This document shows positions 1-6,619 of a DNA stretch of 8,669 bases, in pieces. The DNA comes from Cytophagales bacterium (GTDB lineage: Bacteria; Bacteroidota; Bacteroidia; Cytophagales; Cyclobacteriaceae). The DNA lies in assembly GCA_003537495.1 (NCBI GenBank), contig DPSB01000421.1:1-8669 (forward strand), given 5' to 3'. The position numbers and the translations under genes are program-made. Numbering within the stretch: position 1 is the first letter of the stretch; every line of letters starts with the position of its first letter. The notes below the pieces were generated by a model. The model saw only the letters and a program-made list of their open reading frames with translations. It had not been told where the DNA came from and made no database searches.

Positions 1-54
1 GAGCACAAAGGGCCCAAGAAAGGAAGTGAGGATTAGCTTATCTATTTTTTTCAT
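1..54 (-). CDS. LptF/LptG-family permease paralog, N-terminal fragment (cut by window edge)
   Basis: Reading from 54 down to 1 gives an ATG and 18 codons, MKKIDKLILTSFLGPFVL, with no stop before the window edge. This peptide is identical to the first 18 residues of the plus-strand permease starting at 360, while the DNA differs at seven third-codon positions, all synonymous. A second YjgP/YjgQ (LptF/LptG) permease gene is therefore the simplest reading; members of this family form the inner-membrane part of the LPS exporter with LptB. An in-frame TAG lies 18 nt upstream of this ATG, so the protein cannot start earlier than 54 by any useful distance. Which of lptF or lptG it is, and whether the gene is intact, cannot be seen from 54 bases. 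A duplicated fragment or pseudogene remains possible. Confidence 0.7.
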   Translation of the reverse strand, partial: MKKIDKLILTSFLGPFVL

Positions 55-60
55 TCTAGG

Positions 61-68
61 CAAAGATA
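61..68 (-). promoter_or_regulatory. Putative -7 box of the left permease gene
   Basis: On the minus strand the sequence reads TATCTTTG, an exact match to the Bacteroidota -7 consensus TANNTTTG, ending 6 nt before the ATG at 54. The same box sits at the same distance before the ATG of the right-hand permease. No clear TTG is found at the usual -33 distance here (GTT only), so this copy may be weaker. Confidence 0.5.
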
Positions 69-116
69 GCTACAAAAATGAAGCCATAACTTCGAGATAG
101 ATCGAGCACGAAAAGA

Positions 117-150
117 TTTTGATGATTTAGTATAAAAGTTTGTATGTTTG
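117..150 (+). promoter_or_regulatory. Putative promoter of the tRNA gene
   Basis: TTTTG at 117-121 and TATGTTTG at 143-150 match the Bacteroidota -33 (TTTG/TTG) and -7 (TANNTTTG) elements with a 21-bp spacer. The -7 box ends 18 bp before the tRNA, leaving a short leader to be trimmed. The match is by eye. Confidence 0.65.
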
Positions 151-168
151 CGCTCCCAAAATCAATTT

Positions 169-242
169 GGCGCGGTAGCTCAGGTGGTTAGAGCGTTGGA
201 TTCATAACCCAAAGGTCGGGGGTTCAACTCCCCCCCGCGCTA
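169..242 (+). tRNA. tRNA with CAT anticodon, probably elongator Met
   Basis: A complete cloverleaf can be drawn: acceptor stem 169-175 with 235-241 (G-U as the first pair), D stem GCTC/GAGC at 178-181 and 191-194, anticodon loop TTCATAA at 201-207 with anticodon CAT at 203-205, T stem of five G-C pairs at 218-222 and 230-234 around a TTCAACT loop, and discriminator A242. The anticodon stem has an A-C mismatch next to the loop (200/208). The 3' CCA is not encoded. The three consecutive G-C pairs typical of an initiator tRNA are absent, which favours elongator Met. A tRNA-Ile whose C34 is modified to lysidine has the same gene anticodon and cannot be excluded by eye. Confidence 0.92.
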
Positions 243-319
243 CATTTCTTCTCCCATCACGCTGTTTTAAAATCCTCAAAGCATAACACATTTTGTTAGG
301 CTGCAAATCCACTTTGTTC

Positions 320-353
320 TTTTGATCTGGCTTCATTTTTGAAGCTATCTTTG
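320..353 (+). promoter_or_regulatory. Putative lptF-family promoter with internal dyad
   Basis: TTTTG at 320-324 and TATCTTTG at 346-353 fit the Bacteroidota -33/-7 pattern with a 21-bp spacer. The spacer holds a perfect 6-bp dyad, GCTTCA (330-335), TTTT, TGAAGC (340-345), directly touching the -7 box, which could be an operator. The -7 box ends only 6 nt before the ATG at 360, so the message would have almost no leader. Confidence 0.6.
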
Positions 354-413
354 CCCGGCATGAAAAAAATTGACAAGCTGATTCTCACTTCCTTTCTGGG
401 CCCGTTTGTGCTC
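328..413. repeat. Right arm of 86-bp inverted repeat
   Basis: This is the partner of the arm at 1-86. It contains the promoter-proximal sequence, the -7 box and the first 18 codons of the right permease gene. The 28 bp at 328-355 differ from the other arm at only one position, which is closer than the coding part. A loop of 241 bp carrying the tRNA gene separates the arms. Confidence 0.85.
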
Positions 414-1928
414 ACCTTTCTGGTGGTGGTCTTCATCTTACTCAATATTCACATGCTGAAATATTTCGATGACATCATCGGTAAAGATTTAGGGTGGGAT
501 GTAATCGGACAATTACTTTTCTATTTCGCCATTTTCAATACTCCGGTAGCGTTACCATTAGCTGTTTTATTATCGTCATTAATTACGTTTGGAAATCTTG
601 GCGAACACTTTGAATTAACGGCCATCAAGAGTTTAGGTATTTCGCTACTGCGGAGTTTGGTACCCATCTTCGGATTTGTGGTTTTAATAACTATTGGTGC
701 ATTTATGGTAGGCAATTACCTTGTACCCAAAGCAGCTCTGGAGGCTTATAGTTTATTGTGGGATATCAAACAAAAAAAACCTGCACTTGACCTGCGGCAA
801 GGTGTGTTCTATAATTCCATTCCAGGTATCAGTATTAAGGTAAATTATAAGATTCCGGAAACGGGATTATTAAAGGGTATCATCATTTATGATCATAGAG
901 GTCGATCGGGTAACAAAGAGGTTATTGTTGCCGATTCTGGCCGCATGTTCACAATACTGAATGATACCTACCTGACACTCGAACTTTTTCAAGGTTACAA
1001 ATACACAGAAGGCACTGCTGGATCACAAAATTATTCCAGTGGTAGTCGAAAAGGCGAAGAAAGTTATCAGAAGCTTCAATTTGGTAAATCACAAATCGTT
1101 TTCGACTTATCATCCTTCGGATTAAATCGCACCGATAAAAAGTGGTTTCAAAGTAATCGCCTTATGCGCAACATGGATCAGTTGGAAGCCGACATGGATT
1201 CTGTTGACTACACCATCCGCACCGAATTGATTTCGGTGTACTCGGCTCCTAAAAACATGTTTACATATTACTCTAATAAAGATCGGGTAGCATGGCCCGA
1301 AGAAATTAAAATACACAAGTTCAAGCGCGACTCTACCGCATTTGCTAAAAACGATGTGGACCCGGCAGTGATTACTACCAGACCCTTACTTGCCGAGCCG
1401 GAAAAGCCAGCCATTGTTATTAACTATACAGAGCGTCATCAGCATCAGTCAGACAGCGTTTTCCAAAACCCATACTCTGAAAGCGAAACGGCCAGCGCAC
1501 TTGCCCAGGCCCGAACCGTTAAAGCGCAGCTGCTTACCAACAACGCTAACATTCGGTCTTACGAAAACGAAAAGCGCATCTTCTATATTCAATGGCACAA
1601 GATTATGGCTCAGGCCATAGCCTGTATTGCCATGTTTTTGATTGGGGCACCTTTGGGCGCAATCATAAAAAAGGGCGGGCTGGGGGTACCTGTATTAATG
1701 TCTATCCTGTTCTTCATTTTATTCTATGTGCTTTCGCTGATGGGTGAGAAGTGGGCCAAACAATCGGTTTTATCTGTAGAAATTGGGATGTGGCTGGCCA
1801 ATGCAACATTATTCACCATCGGATTTATTTTTTTAAGACAGGCGCGGGCCGATGCCCGCCTGTTCGATTCAGACTTCTATAGCGTAATCTGGGATCGGCT
1901 CGCCCGTAGATTTTCCAAAAAGTCGTAA
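360..1928 (+). CDS. LptF/LptG-family LPS export permease
   Basis: This 522-residue protein has the LptF/LptG (YjgP/YjgQ) layout: three N-terminal membrane helices (about 9-31, 51-78, 100-122), a large periplasmic domain, then three C-terminal helices (about 415-437, 447-468, 477-499). The segment after helix 2 (GNLGEHFELTAIKSLGISLLRSL) is the cytoplasmic coupling helix that meets the LptB ATPase in this family. LptF and LptG draw LPS from the inner membrane and pass it to the LptC/LptA bridge. The periplasmic part is longer than in E. coli LptF (366 aa in total), with a polar insertion around residues 235-400, a form I know from Bacteroidota. I chose the ATG at 360 over a TTG at 339 because the paralogous left gene has an in-frame stop in the matching upstream stretch. 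LptF versus LptG cannot be settled by eye. Confidence 0.9.
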   Translation: MKKIDKLILTSFLGPFVLTFLVVVFILLNIHMLKYFDDIIGKDLGWDVIGQLLFYFAIFNTPVALPLAVLLSSLITFGNLGEHFELTAIKSLGISLLRSLVPIFGFVVLITIGAFMVGNYLVPKAALEAYSLLWDIKQKKPALDLRQGVFYNSIPGISIKVNYKIPETGLLKGIIIYDHRGRSGNKEVIVADSGRMFTILNDTYLTLELFQGYKYTEGTAGSQNYSSGSRKGEESYQKLQFGKSQIVFDLSSFGLNRTDKKWFQSNRLMRNMDQLEADMDSVDYTIRTELISVYSAPKNMFTYYSNKDRVAWPEEIKIHKFKRDSTAFAKNDVDPAVITTRPLLAEPEKPAIVINYTERHQHQSDSVFQNPYSESETASALAQARTVKAQLLTNNANIRSYENEKRIFYIQWHKIMAQAIACIAMFLIGAPLGAIIKKGGLGVPVLMSILFFILFYVLSLMGEKWAKQSVLSVEIGMWLANATLFTIGFIFLRQARADARLFDSDFYSVIWDRLARRFSKKS

Positions 1929-1936
1929 TGGTCTGG

Positions 1937-1969
1937 TTTTGGTAATTTCAAGGCATTCATATACTTTTG
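1937..1969 (+). promoter_or_regulatory. Putative rpsO promoter
   Basis: TTTTG at 1937-1941 and TACTTTTG at 1962-1969 match the Bacteroidota -33/-7 elements with a 20-bp spacer. The site starts 9 bp after the permease stop codon and predicts a leader of about 30 nt before rpsO. It gives rpsO, and possibly pnp, transcription independent of the permease gene. Confidence 0.7.
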
Positions 1970-2006
1970 CGCGTTGAAAAAAGTAGCTAAATAAAGATTA
2001 ATCAAG

Positions 2007-2282
2007 ATGTACCTCAATTCAGAAAAGAAGCAGGAATTGTTCAGCAAACACGGATTTGGAAAGAAAAAAGCCGACACTGGCTCTCCGGAATCACAAATTG
2101 CCCTTTTTACGTATCGCATCAGCCATTTAACTGAGCATTTAAAAGGTCAACGCAAAGATCACTCAACCCAGCAGGGTTTGTTAAAGTTAGTAGGAAAGCG
2201 CAAGAAGTTGCTGAATTACCTTCAGCGTACCAACATCGAGCGTTACCGTGCCGTATTAGCCGACCTCGACTTAAGAAAATAA
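2007..2282 (+). CDS. rpsO: 30S ribosomal protein S15
   Basis: The 91-residue product is a clear S15: the [24 protein letters not shown] segment and the later [20 protein letters not shown] segment are family hallmarks. S15 binds the 16S rRNA central domain early in 30S assembly and forms a bridge to the 50S subunit. The length is close to the bacterial norm of about 89. Translation starts at an ATG after an AT-rich leader without a Shine-Dalgarno match, as usual in this phylum. It has its own promoter candidate and ends 20 bp before an intrinsic terminator, with pnp downstream on the same strand, the order also found in E. coli. Confidence 0.97.
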   Translation: MYLNSEKKQELFSKHGFGKKKADTGSPESQIALFTYRISHLTEHLKGQRKDHSTQQGLLKLVGKRKKLLNYLQRTNIERYRAVLADLDLRK

Positions 2283-2302
2283 TAACATTGAACCAATCGA
2301 AC

Positions 2303-2334
2303 AGGGAACCGCAGGGTTCCCTTTCGCTTTTTTT
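2303..2334 (+). terminator. Intrinsic terminator between rpsO and pnp
   Basis: An 8-bp perfect stem, AGGGAACC (2303-2310) with GGTTCCCT (2315-2322), closes a GCAG loop and is followed after 5 nt by seven T residues at 2328-2334. The 5-nt gap before the T run is longer than in a textbook terminator and may make it leaky. Since no convincing pnp promoter lies downstream, it may act as a partial attenuator. Confidence 0.8.
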
Positions 2335-2385
2335 ATTAATGCCGGGTATGCTGTGAATTGTAGGCTGCCCGATAAATTCCTACCT

Positions 2386-4533
2386 ATGAAACCAACAGTA
2401 ATTACAAAATCGTGCTCGTTACCAGATGGGCGCCAGATCACAATCGAAACTGGTAAACTTGCCCGCCAGGCCGATGGCTCTGTCGTGTTAAGAATGGGCA
2501 ACACCATGTTGCTGGCAACAGCAGTTGCTTCGCCAACTGCAAAAGAAGGAACCGACTTCTTACCCTTATCAGTTGATTATCAGGAAAAATTTGCCGCAAC
2601 CGGTAAAATTCCTGGCGGATTCTTGAAACGCGAAGGCAAACTATCGGATTATGAAGTGTTAATCAGTCGCTTAGTTGATAGAGCCATACGTCCTTTATTT
2701 CCAGATGATTATCATGCGGATACTCAAGTAAATATTCAGTTAATTTCTGGCGATCTTAATGCATTGCCCGATTCACTCGCTGCATTTGCGGCTTCAGCTG
2801 CATTGTCTGTTTCTGATATACCTTTTCAAGGCCCTATCTCAGAAGTACGGGTAGTACGTGTAGATGGTAAGTTCATTATCAACCAAACGTTCGAACAAAA
2901 AGAAAAATCGGATCTGGACTTTATTGTTGCCGCATCTATCGAAAACATTCTGATGGTGGAAGGCGAATGCAAAGAGATTTCTGAAACCGATATGCTTGAA
3001 GCGTTGAAACTTGCGCATGAAGTTATAAAAACACAGTGCCAGTTACAGATTGAGTTAACCCAGGCAACTGGTAAAACAGAAAAGCGTACTTATTCGCACG
3101 AAGTGAAGGATGAGAACTTTAAAGAAGAGCTCTTCAAACTTTTGTACGATAAAGTTTACGCAGTAGCGCTTCAGCAACTTACCAGCAAACACAAACGTTC
3201 AGAGTTGTTTGGTGCAATTGTAGATGAGTATTTGGCTTCCTTACCAGAAGACACAACCGTAAACAAAGATCTGGTTAAGAAGTACTATAAGGACATCCAG
3301 AAAAGCGCTTGCCGCAACCTGGTGTTGAATGAAAAGGTTCGTTTAGATGGTCGTAAAACAAATGAGATTCGTCCTATCTGGAGCGAAGTAGATTATTTAC
3401 CATCCGCGCATGGTTCTTCCATCTTTACCCGTGGTGAAACACAATCATTAAGTACCGTAACCCTCGGAACCAAGTTAGATGAACAAATGATTGATGGCGC
3501 CATGTTCGATGGTACCAACAAGTTTATTCTGCATTATAACTTCCCTGGCTTCTCTACAGGCGAAGTAAAACCCAACCGTGGTCCGGGAAGACGCGAAGTA
3601 GGCCATGGTAACTTAGCCATGCGCGCACTTAAGCAAGTATTGCCCGACATGACAACAAGTCCTTATACCATTCGTTTGGTTTCTGATATTCTCGAATCAA
3701 ATGGTTCGTCATCAATGGCAACTGTTTGCGCAGGTTCGCTTGCGCTGATGGATGCCGGAATCAAAATCTCTGCTCCGGTATCGGGTATTGCAATGGGCAT
3801 GATTTCGGATAGTGCAACCAAACGCTATGCAATCTTGTCTGATATTCTGGGTGATGAAGATCATTTGGGTGATATGGATTTTAAAGTAACCGGCACCGAA
3901 AAAGGTATCACCGCTTGCCAGATGGACTTGAAGGTTGATGGGTTGACTTACGAAGTGTTAAGTGAAGCTTTGAATCAAGCCAAAGAAGGTCGTCTTCATA
4001 TTTTGAATGAGATGAAGAAGACCATTACACAGTCTAATGCCGATCTTAAACCACATGCACCACGTGCCGTTACCATCACTATCGATAAAGAAATGATTGG
4101 TGCCGTAATCGGGCCAGGCGGAAAAGTGGTTCAGGAAATTCAGAAGACTACTGGCGCAACTATTGTTATTGAAGAAGTTGGGAACAAAGGTGTGGTAAAC
4201 ATTTTTGCCAATAACCAGGAAGTAATGGATGCTGCAGTTAAGCGCGTTAAAGCGATAGTAGCTATACCAGAAGTTGATCAGGTGTATGATGGCGTAGTGA
4301 AATCAATTATGCCATTCGGAGCCTTTGTAGAGTTTATGCCAGGCAAAGATGGTCTGTTGCATATCTCTGAAATCAAATGGGAACGTCTTGAAACAATGGA
4401 TGGGGTACTTGAAGTAGGTGAGCAACTAAAAGTGAAACTGGTGGAAGTAGACAAGAAAACCGGAAAATTCCGTCTATCCCGTAAAGTGTTGATTCCCAGA
4501 CCTCCCCGTAAGGAAGAAGCACCCAGTACCTAA
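2386..4533 (+). CDS. pnp: Polyribonucleotide nucleotidyltransferase (PNPase)
   Basis: PNPase degrades RNA 3' to 5' by phosphorolysis, releasing nucleoside diphosphates, as a homotrimeric ring. The 715-residue product has the full domain order: a first RNase PH-like core (about 10-145) with an FLKREGK RNA-contact loop, an alpha-helical linker, the catalytic RNase PH core (from about 318), a KH domain with GPGGK at 576-580, and an S1 domain (about 633-703). Active-site features are in place: the phosphate-binding serines S441-S443 and aspartates D490 and D496, which correspond to E. coli D486 and D492. I prefer the ATG at 2386 to a GTG at 2353, because the extra 11 residues look unlike the family start and [16 protein letters not shown] begins as expected. 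Length is close to E. coli's 711. It probably depends on readthrough from rpsO. Confidence 0.97.
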   Translation: MKPTVITKSCSLPDGRQITIETGKLARQADGSVVLRMGNTMLLATAVASPTAKEGTDFLPLSVDYQEKFAATGKIPGGFLKREGKLSDYEVLISRLVDRAIRPLFPDDYHADTQVNIQLISGDLNALPDSLAAFAASAALSVSDIPFQGPISEVRVVRVDGKFIINQTFEQKEKSDLDFIVAASIENILMVEGECKEISETDMLEALKLAHEVIKTQCQLQIELTQATGKTEKRTYSHEVKDENFKEELFKLLYDKVYAVALQQLTSKHKRSELFGAIVDEYLASLPEDTTVNKDLVKKYYKDIQKSACRNLVLNEKVRLDGRKTNEIRPIWSEVDYLPSAHGSSIFTRGETQSLSTVTLGTKLDEQMIDGAMFDGTNKFILHYNFPGFSTGEVKPNRGPGRREVGHGNLAMRALKQVLPDMTTSPYTIRLVSDILESNGSSSMATVCAGSLALMDAGIKISAPVSGIAMGMISDSATKRYAILSDILGDEDHLGDMDFKVTGTEKGITACQMDLKVDGLTYEVLSEALNQAKEGRLHILNEMKKTITQSNADLKPHAPRAVTITIDKEMIGAVIGPGGKVVQEIQKTTGATIVIEEVGNKGVVNIFANNQEVMDAAVKRVKAIVAIPEVDQVYDGVVKSIMPFGAFVEFMPGKDGLLHISEIKWERLETMDGVLEVGEQLKVKLVEVDKKTGKFRLSRKVLIPRPPRKEEAPST

Positions 4534-4554
4534 CCTCTTTGCGAATAAGGGTTT

Positions 4555-4585
4555 TTGGAACTAAATTTTCGTTTTTACGTGTTTG
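4555..4585 (+). promoter_or_regulatory. Weak candidate promoter of the sigma factor gene
   Basis: TTG at 4555-4557 and CGTGTTTG at 4578-4585 give a 20-bp spacer. The second element keeps TTTG but lacks the TA of the TANNTTTG consensus, although a TA does occur immediately before it. No hairpin is seen between the pnp stop and this site, so readthrough from pnp is also possible. Confidence 0.35.
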
Positions 4586-4609
4586 ACATATAACGACCAC
4601 TAAAGTTAG

Positions 4610-5473
4610 ATGAGACAATTAAAGATTAGTAAACAGATTACCAACCGCGAGAGTCAGTCGCTGGATAAGTACTTGCAGGAAATTGGTAAGGTGGATTTGC
4701 TTACTCCCGATGAGGAGGTAGAGTTAGCTAAGCGTATTAAAGAGGGCGATCAGATTGCGTTGGAAAAACTTACCAAAGCAAACTTGCGCTTTGTGGTATC
4801 GGTGGCTAAGCAATATCAAAACCAAGGCCTTTCGTTGGGCGATTTGATTAACGAAGGTAACTTAGGTTTGATTAAAGCGGCACAGCGTTTTGATGAAACC
4901 CGCGGTTTCAAATTCATTTCTTATGCGGTGTGGTGGATCCGTCAATCCATTCTTCAAGCATTGGCAGAACAATCACGCATTGTTCGCTTGCCTTTGAACC
5001 GGGTAGGATCGCTGAATAAGATTTCCAAAACATTCTCTGAACTGGAGCAGAAGTTCGAACGCGAACCATCACCAGAAGAACTAGCAGAAGTATTGGAAGT
5101 AACTACTGCCGAAGTAGTGGATACTATGAAGATTTCGGGCCGCCATGTTTCCATGGATGCGCCCTTTGTTCAAGGTGAAGAAAACAGTTTGTTGGATGTA
5201 CTGGAAAACGATAGTGAAGAGACCCCGGATTCCGGATTGATGACAGACTCACTTCGCAGGGAAGTACAACGTGCGCTCTCAACACTTACACAGCGCGAAT
5301 CGGATGTAATCACACTCTACTTCGGATTGAATGGCGAGCACGCCATGACGCTGGAAGAGATTGGCGAGAAGTTTAACCTGACCCGCGAACGCGTTCGCCA
5401 GATCAAGGAGAAAGCTATTCGCAGATTGCGCCACACCTCGCGAAGCAAGGCTTTGAAGCCTTACCTCGGTTAA
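4610..5473 (+). CDS. rpoD: Primary sigma factor RpoD of the Bacteroidota type
   Basis: This 287-residue sigma-70 protein starts with [21 protein letters not shown], the typical opening of the primary sigma of Bacteroidota. It lacks region 1.1 and the non-conserved insert of E. coli RpoD. Visible regions are 1.2 (about 18-50), 2 (about 52-119, with [22 protein letters not shown] for -7 recognition and melting), 3 (about 122-205) and 4 (about 221-275, with the helix-turn-helix [27 protein letters not shown]). It directs core RNA polymerase to the unusual -33 TTTG / -7 TANNTTTG promoters of the phylum, of which this window shows several candidates. Two stop codons in tandem (TAATAA) end the gene and a strong terminator follows. 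Lack of region 1.1 alone could suggest a group 2 sigma, but the sequence fits the essential factor. Confidence 0.95.
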   Translation: MRQLKISKQITNRESQSLDKYLQEIGKVDLLTPDEEVELAKRIKEGDQIALEKLTKANLRFVVSVAKQYQNQGLSLGDLINEGNLGLIKAAQRFDETRGFKFISYAVWWIRQSILQALAEQSRIVRLPLNRVGSLNKISKTFSELEQKFEREPSPEELAEVLEVTTAEVVDTMKISGRHVSMDAPFVQGEENSLLDVLENDSEETPDSGLMTDSLRREVQRALSTLTQRESDVITLYFGLNGEHAMTLEEIGEKFNLTRERVRQIKEKAIRRLRHTSRSKALKPYLG

Positions 5474-5498
5474 TAATGTTACAATTTGATTTAATCAT

Positions 5499-5526
5499 AG
5501 GGTCTCAAGTTGTTGAGACCCTTTTT
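5499..5526 (+). terminator. Strong intrinsic terminator after rpoD
   Basis: A perfect 10-bp stem, AGGGTCTCAA (5499-5508) with TTGAGACCCT (5513-5522), closes a GTTG loop and leads straight into a T run at 5522-5526. This is the clearest terminator in the window and separates rpoD from trxB transcription. Confidence 0.92.
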
Positions 5527-5545
5527 ATTACGTTTTTAAGATTTG
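5513..5545 (+). promoter_or_regulatory. Candidate trxB promoter overlapping the rpoD terminator
   Basis: AAGATTTG at 5538-5545 matches TANNTTTG except for its first base. A TTG at 5513-5515, inside the 3' arm of the terminator stem, lies 22 bp upstream in the -33 position. The -7 box ends 4 nt before the trxB ATG, which implies a very short or absent leader. trxB needs some promoter after the strong terminator, which supports the call. Confidence 0.4.
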
Positions 5546-5549
5546 AGTT

Positions 5550-6494
5550 ATGGAAAGAGAGAAAGTGTTGATTATCGGGTCTGGACCAGCAGGTTATACC
5601 GCAGCCATCTATGCAGCCCGTGCGGGTCTTACTCCTGTGCTTTATACCGGTGGCCAGCCCGGTGGCCAGCTAACAACCACTAACGATGTAGAAAATTTTC
5701 CGGGTTACCCCGAAGGAATAAACGGCCCGCAAATGATGATTGATTTGCAGAAGCAGGCGGAGCGTTTCGGCACGCGGGTACACTTTGCTTTGGCTACTGC
5801 TGTTGACTTTTCTGGTTGGCCACTTAAGGTCACCATTGATGAATCGAAAGTAGTAGAGGCAGAAAGCGTAATCGTAGCCACGGGTGCATCCGCTAAGTAT
5901 TTAGGTCTTCCATCCGAAGAAACATTTGCCAACAAAGGCGTATCGGCTTGTGCCGTGTGCGATGGATTTTTCTACCGCGGTAAAGAGGTTGCAGTAGTTG
6001 GCGCGGGCGATTCGGCTGCTGAAGAATCAACTTACTTATCGAAGCTTTGTACCAAAGTGCATCTGATTGTGCGCAGAGATGAAATGCGCGCTTCTAAAAT
6101 TATGCAACAACGGGTATTGAATACACCTAACATAGAAGTGCACTGGAATTCAGAAACCGAAGAAGTATTGGGCGATGATAGCTGTGTTACTGGCGTGCGG
6201 TTGTTGAACAACAAAACGGGAGAGAAGAAAGACATTTCAGTGCAAGGCTTCTTTCTGGCCATTGGTCATAAACCGAACACCGATATTTTTAAGGGACAAT
6301 TAGATATGGATGAATCGGGCTATGTAAAAGTTATTCCGGGCTCAACCAGAACAAATGTAGAAGGTGTGTTTGCTGTGGGCGATGTGGCCGATAGAGTGTA
6401 TCGTCAAGCGATTACAGCCGCAGGAAGTGGTTGTATGGGCGCGTTAGATGCCGAAAAGTTTTTGGCTGCGAAGGAAGCGATGCTTGTACACTAA
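5550..6494 (+). CDS. trxB: Thioredoxin-disulfide reductase
   Basis: The 314-residue flavoprotein has the standard order of low-molecular-weight thioredoxin reductases. An N-terminal FAD-binding GSGPAG motif (11-16) comes first, then the GGQPGGQL stretch, the redox-active pair C134-A-V-C137 followed by DG, an NADPH-binding GAGDSAAEE segment, a VRRDEMRAS stretch that contacts the NADPH phosphate in the family, and the C-terminal FAD motif GDVADRVYRQAITAAGSGCMGALDAE. It passes electrons from NADPH through FAD and the CxxC pair to thioredoxin in the cytoplasm. The usual His before the RR pair is Val here (IVRRD instead of HRRD), a mild variation. It follows a terminator, so it is likely transcribed separately from rpoD. 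The next gene, bshB1, is also a thiol redox gene, 125 bp away. Confidence 0.96.
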   Translation: MEREKVLIIGSGPAGYTAAIYAARAGLTPVLYTGGQPGGQLTTTNDVENFPGYPEGINGPQMMIDLQKQAERFGTRVHFALATAVDFSGWPLKVTIDESKVVEAESVIVATGASAKYLGLPSEETFANKGVSACAVCDGFFYRGKEVAVVGAGDSAAEESTYLSKLCTKVHLIVRRDEMRASKIMQQRVLNTPNIEVHWNSETEEVLGDDSCVTGVRLLNNKTGEKKDISVQGFFLAIGHKPNTDIFKGQLDMDESGYVKVIPGSTRTNVEGVFAVGDVADRVYRQAITAAGSGCMGALDAEKFLAAKEAMLVH

Positions 6495-6499
6495 GATTA

Positions 6500-6610
6500 T
6501 GTTACCGGTTTCCAGTTGTCAGTTTTTAGCTGACAGGAAATCGTAAATTTAAAACCAGTTTATCAGTTACCGTTTTCCAGCAAACCGGCAACTGGCAACT
6601 GGTAACTAAT
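6500..6610. repeat. Facing arrays of degenerate 7-bp repeats
   Basis: Four consecutive heptads of consensus GTTNCCA run from 6501 to 6528, followed by a less regular stretch of related units at 6558-6579. Four heptads of the reverse-complement type (AACTGGN) then run from 6583 to 6610. The outer parts form an inverted repeat: 6500-6525 against 6582-6607 matches at 21 of 26 positions. A smaller hairpin, TGTCAG (6517-6522) with CTGACA (6530-6535), lies inside. The array fills nearly all of the trxB-bshB1 gap, beginning 5 bp after the trxB stop and ending 9 bp before bshB1. No T run follows the hairpins on the plus strand. Confidence 0.75.
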
Positions 6611-6619
6611 AGACTCGAA

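Larger units (their letters stand above)
1..86. repeat. Left arm of 86-bp inverted repeat
   Basis: The reverse complement of this stretch aligns without gaps to 328-413 with 75 of 86 positions identical by my count. The arm covers the first 18 codons of the left permease gene plus 32 bp of upstream sequence. It runs to the window edge, so its full length is unknown. Seven mismatches are silent codon changes and four are upstream. Confidence 0.85.

Noticed and set aside
169..242. Initiator tRNA-fMet
   Set aside because: The anticodon stem lacks the three stacked G-C pairs of initiators, and the acceptor end pairs G-U where initiators usually have a mismatch.
243..319. Terminator or small gene between the tRNA and the permease promoter
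   Set aside because: No stable hairpin with a T run and no convincing short reading frame was seen in this stretch.
339..359. TTG start at 339, adding seven residues to the permease
   Set aside because: The paralogous left copy has an in-frame stop in the equivalent stretch, the two proteins agree exactly from the ATG at 360, and the extension would overlap the -7 box.
1390..1620. Open frame of 76 codons inside the permease gene
   Set aside because: It lies wholly within the permease gene in another frame, and its Ser/Thr/Pro/Arg-rich translation looks like a shifted reading.
2353..2385. GTG start at 2353 for pnp
   Set aside because: The added residues do not resemble the PNPase N-terminus; the ATG at 2386 gives the expected family start.
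6500..6610. Heptad array as a CRISPR array or a trxB intrinsic terminator
   Set aside because: The units are 7 bp without spacers, and no T run follows the hairpins on the plus strand.
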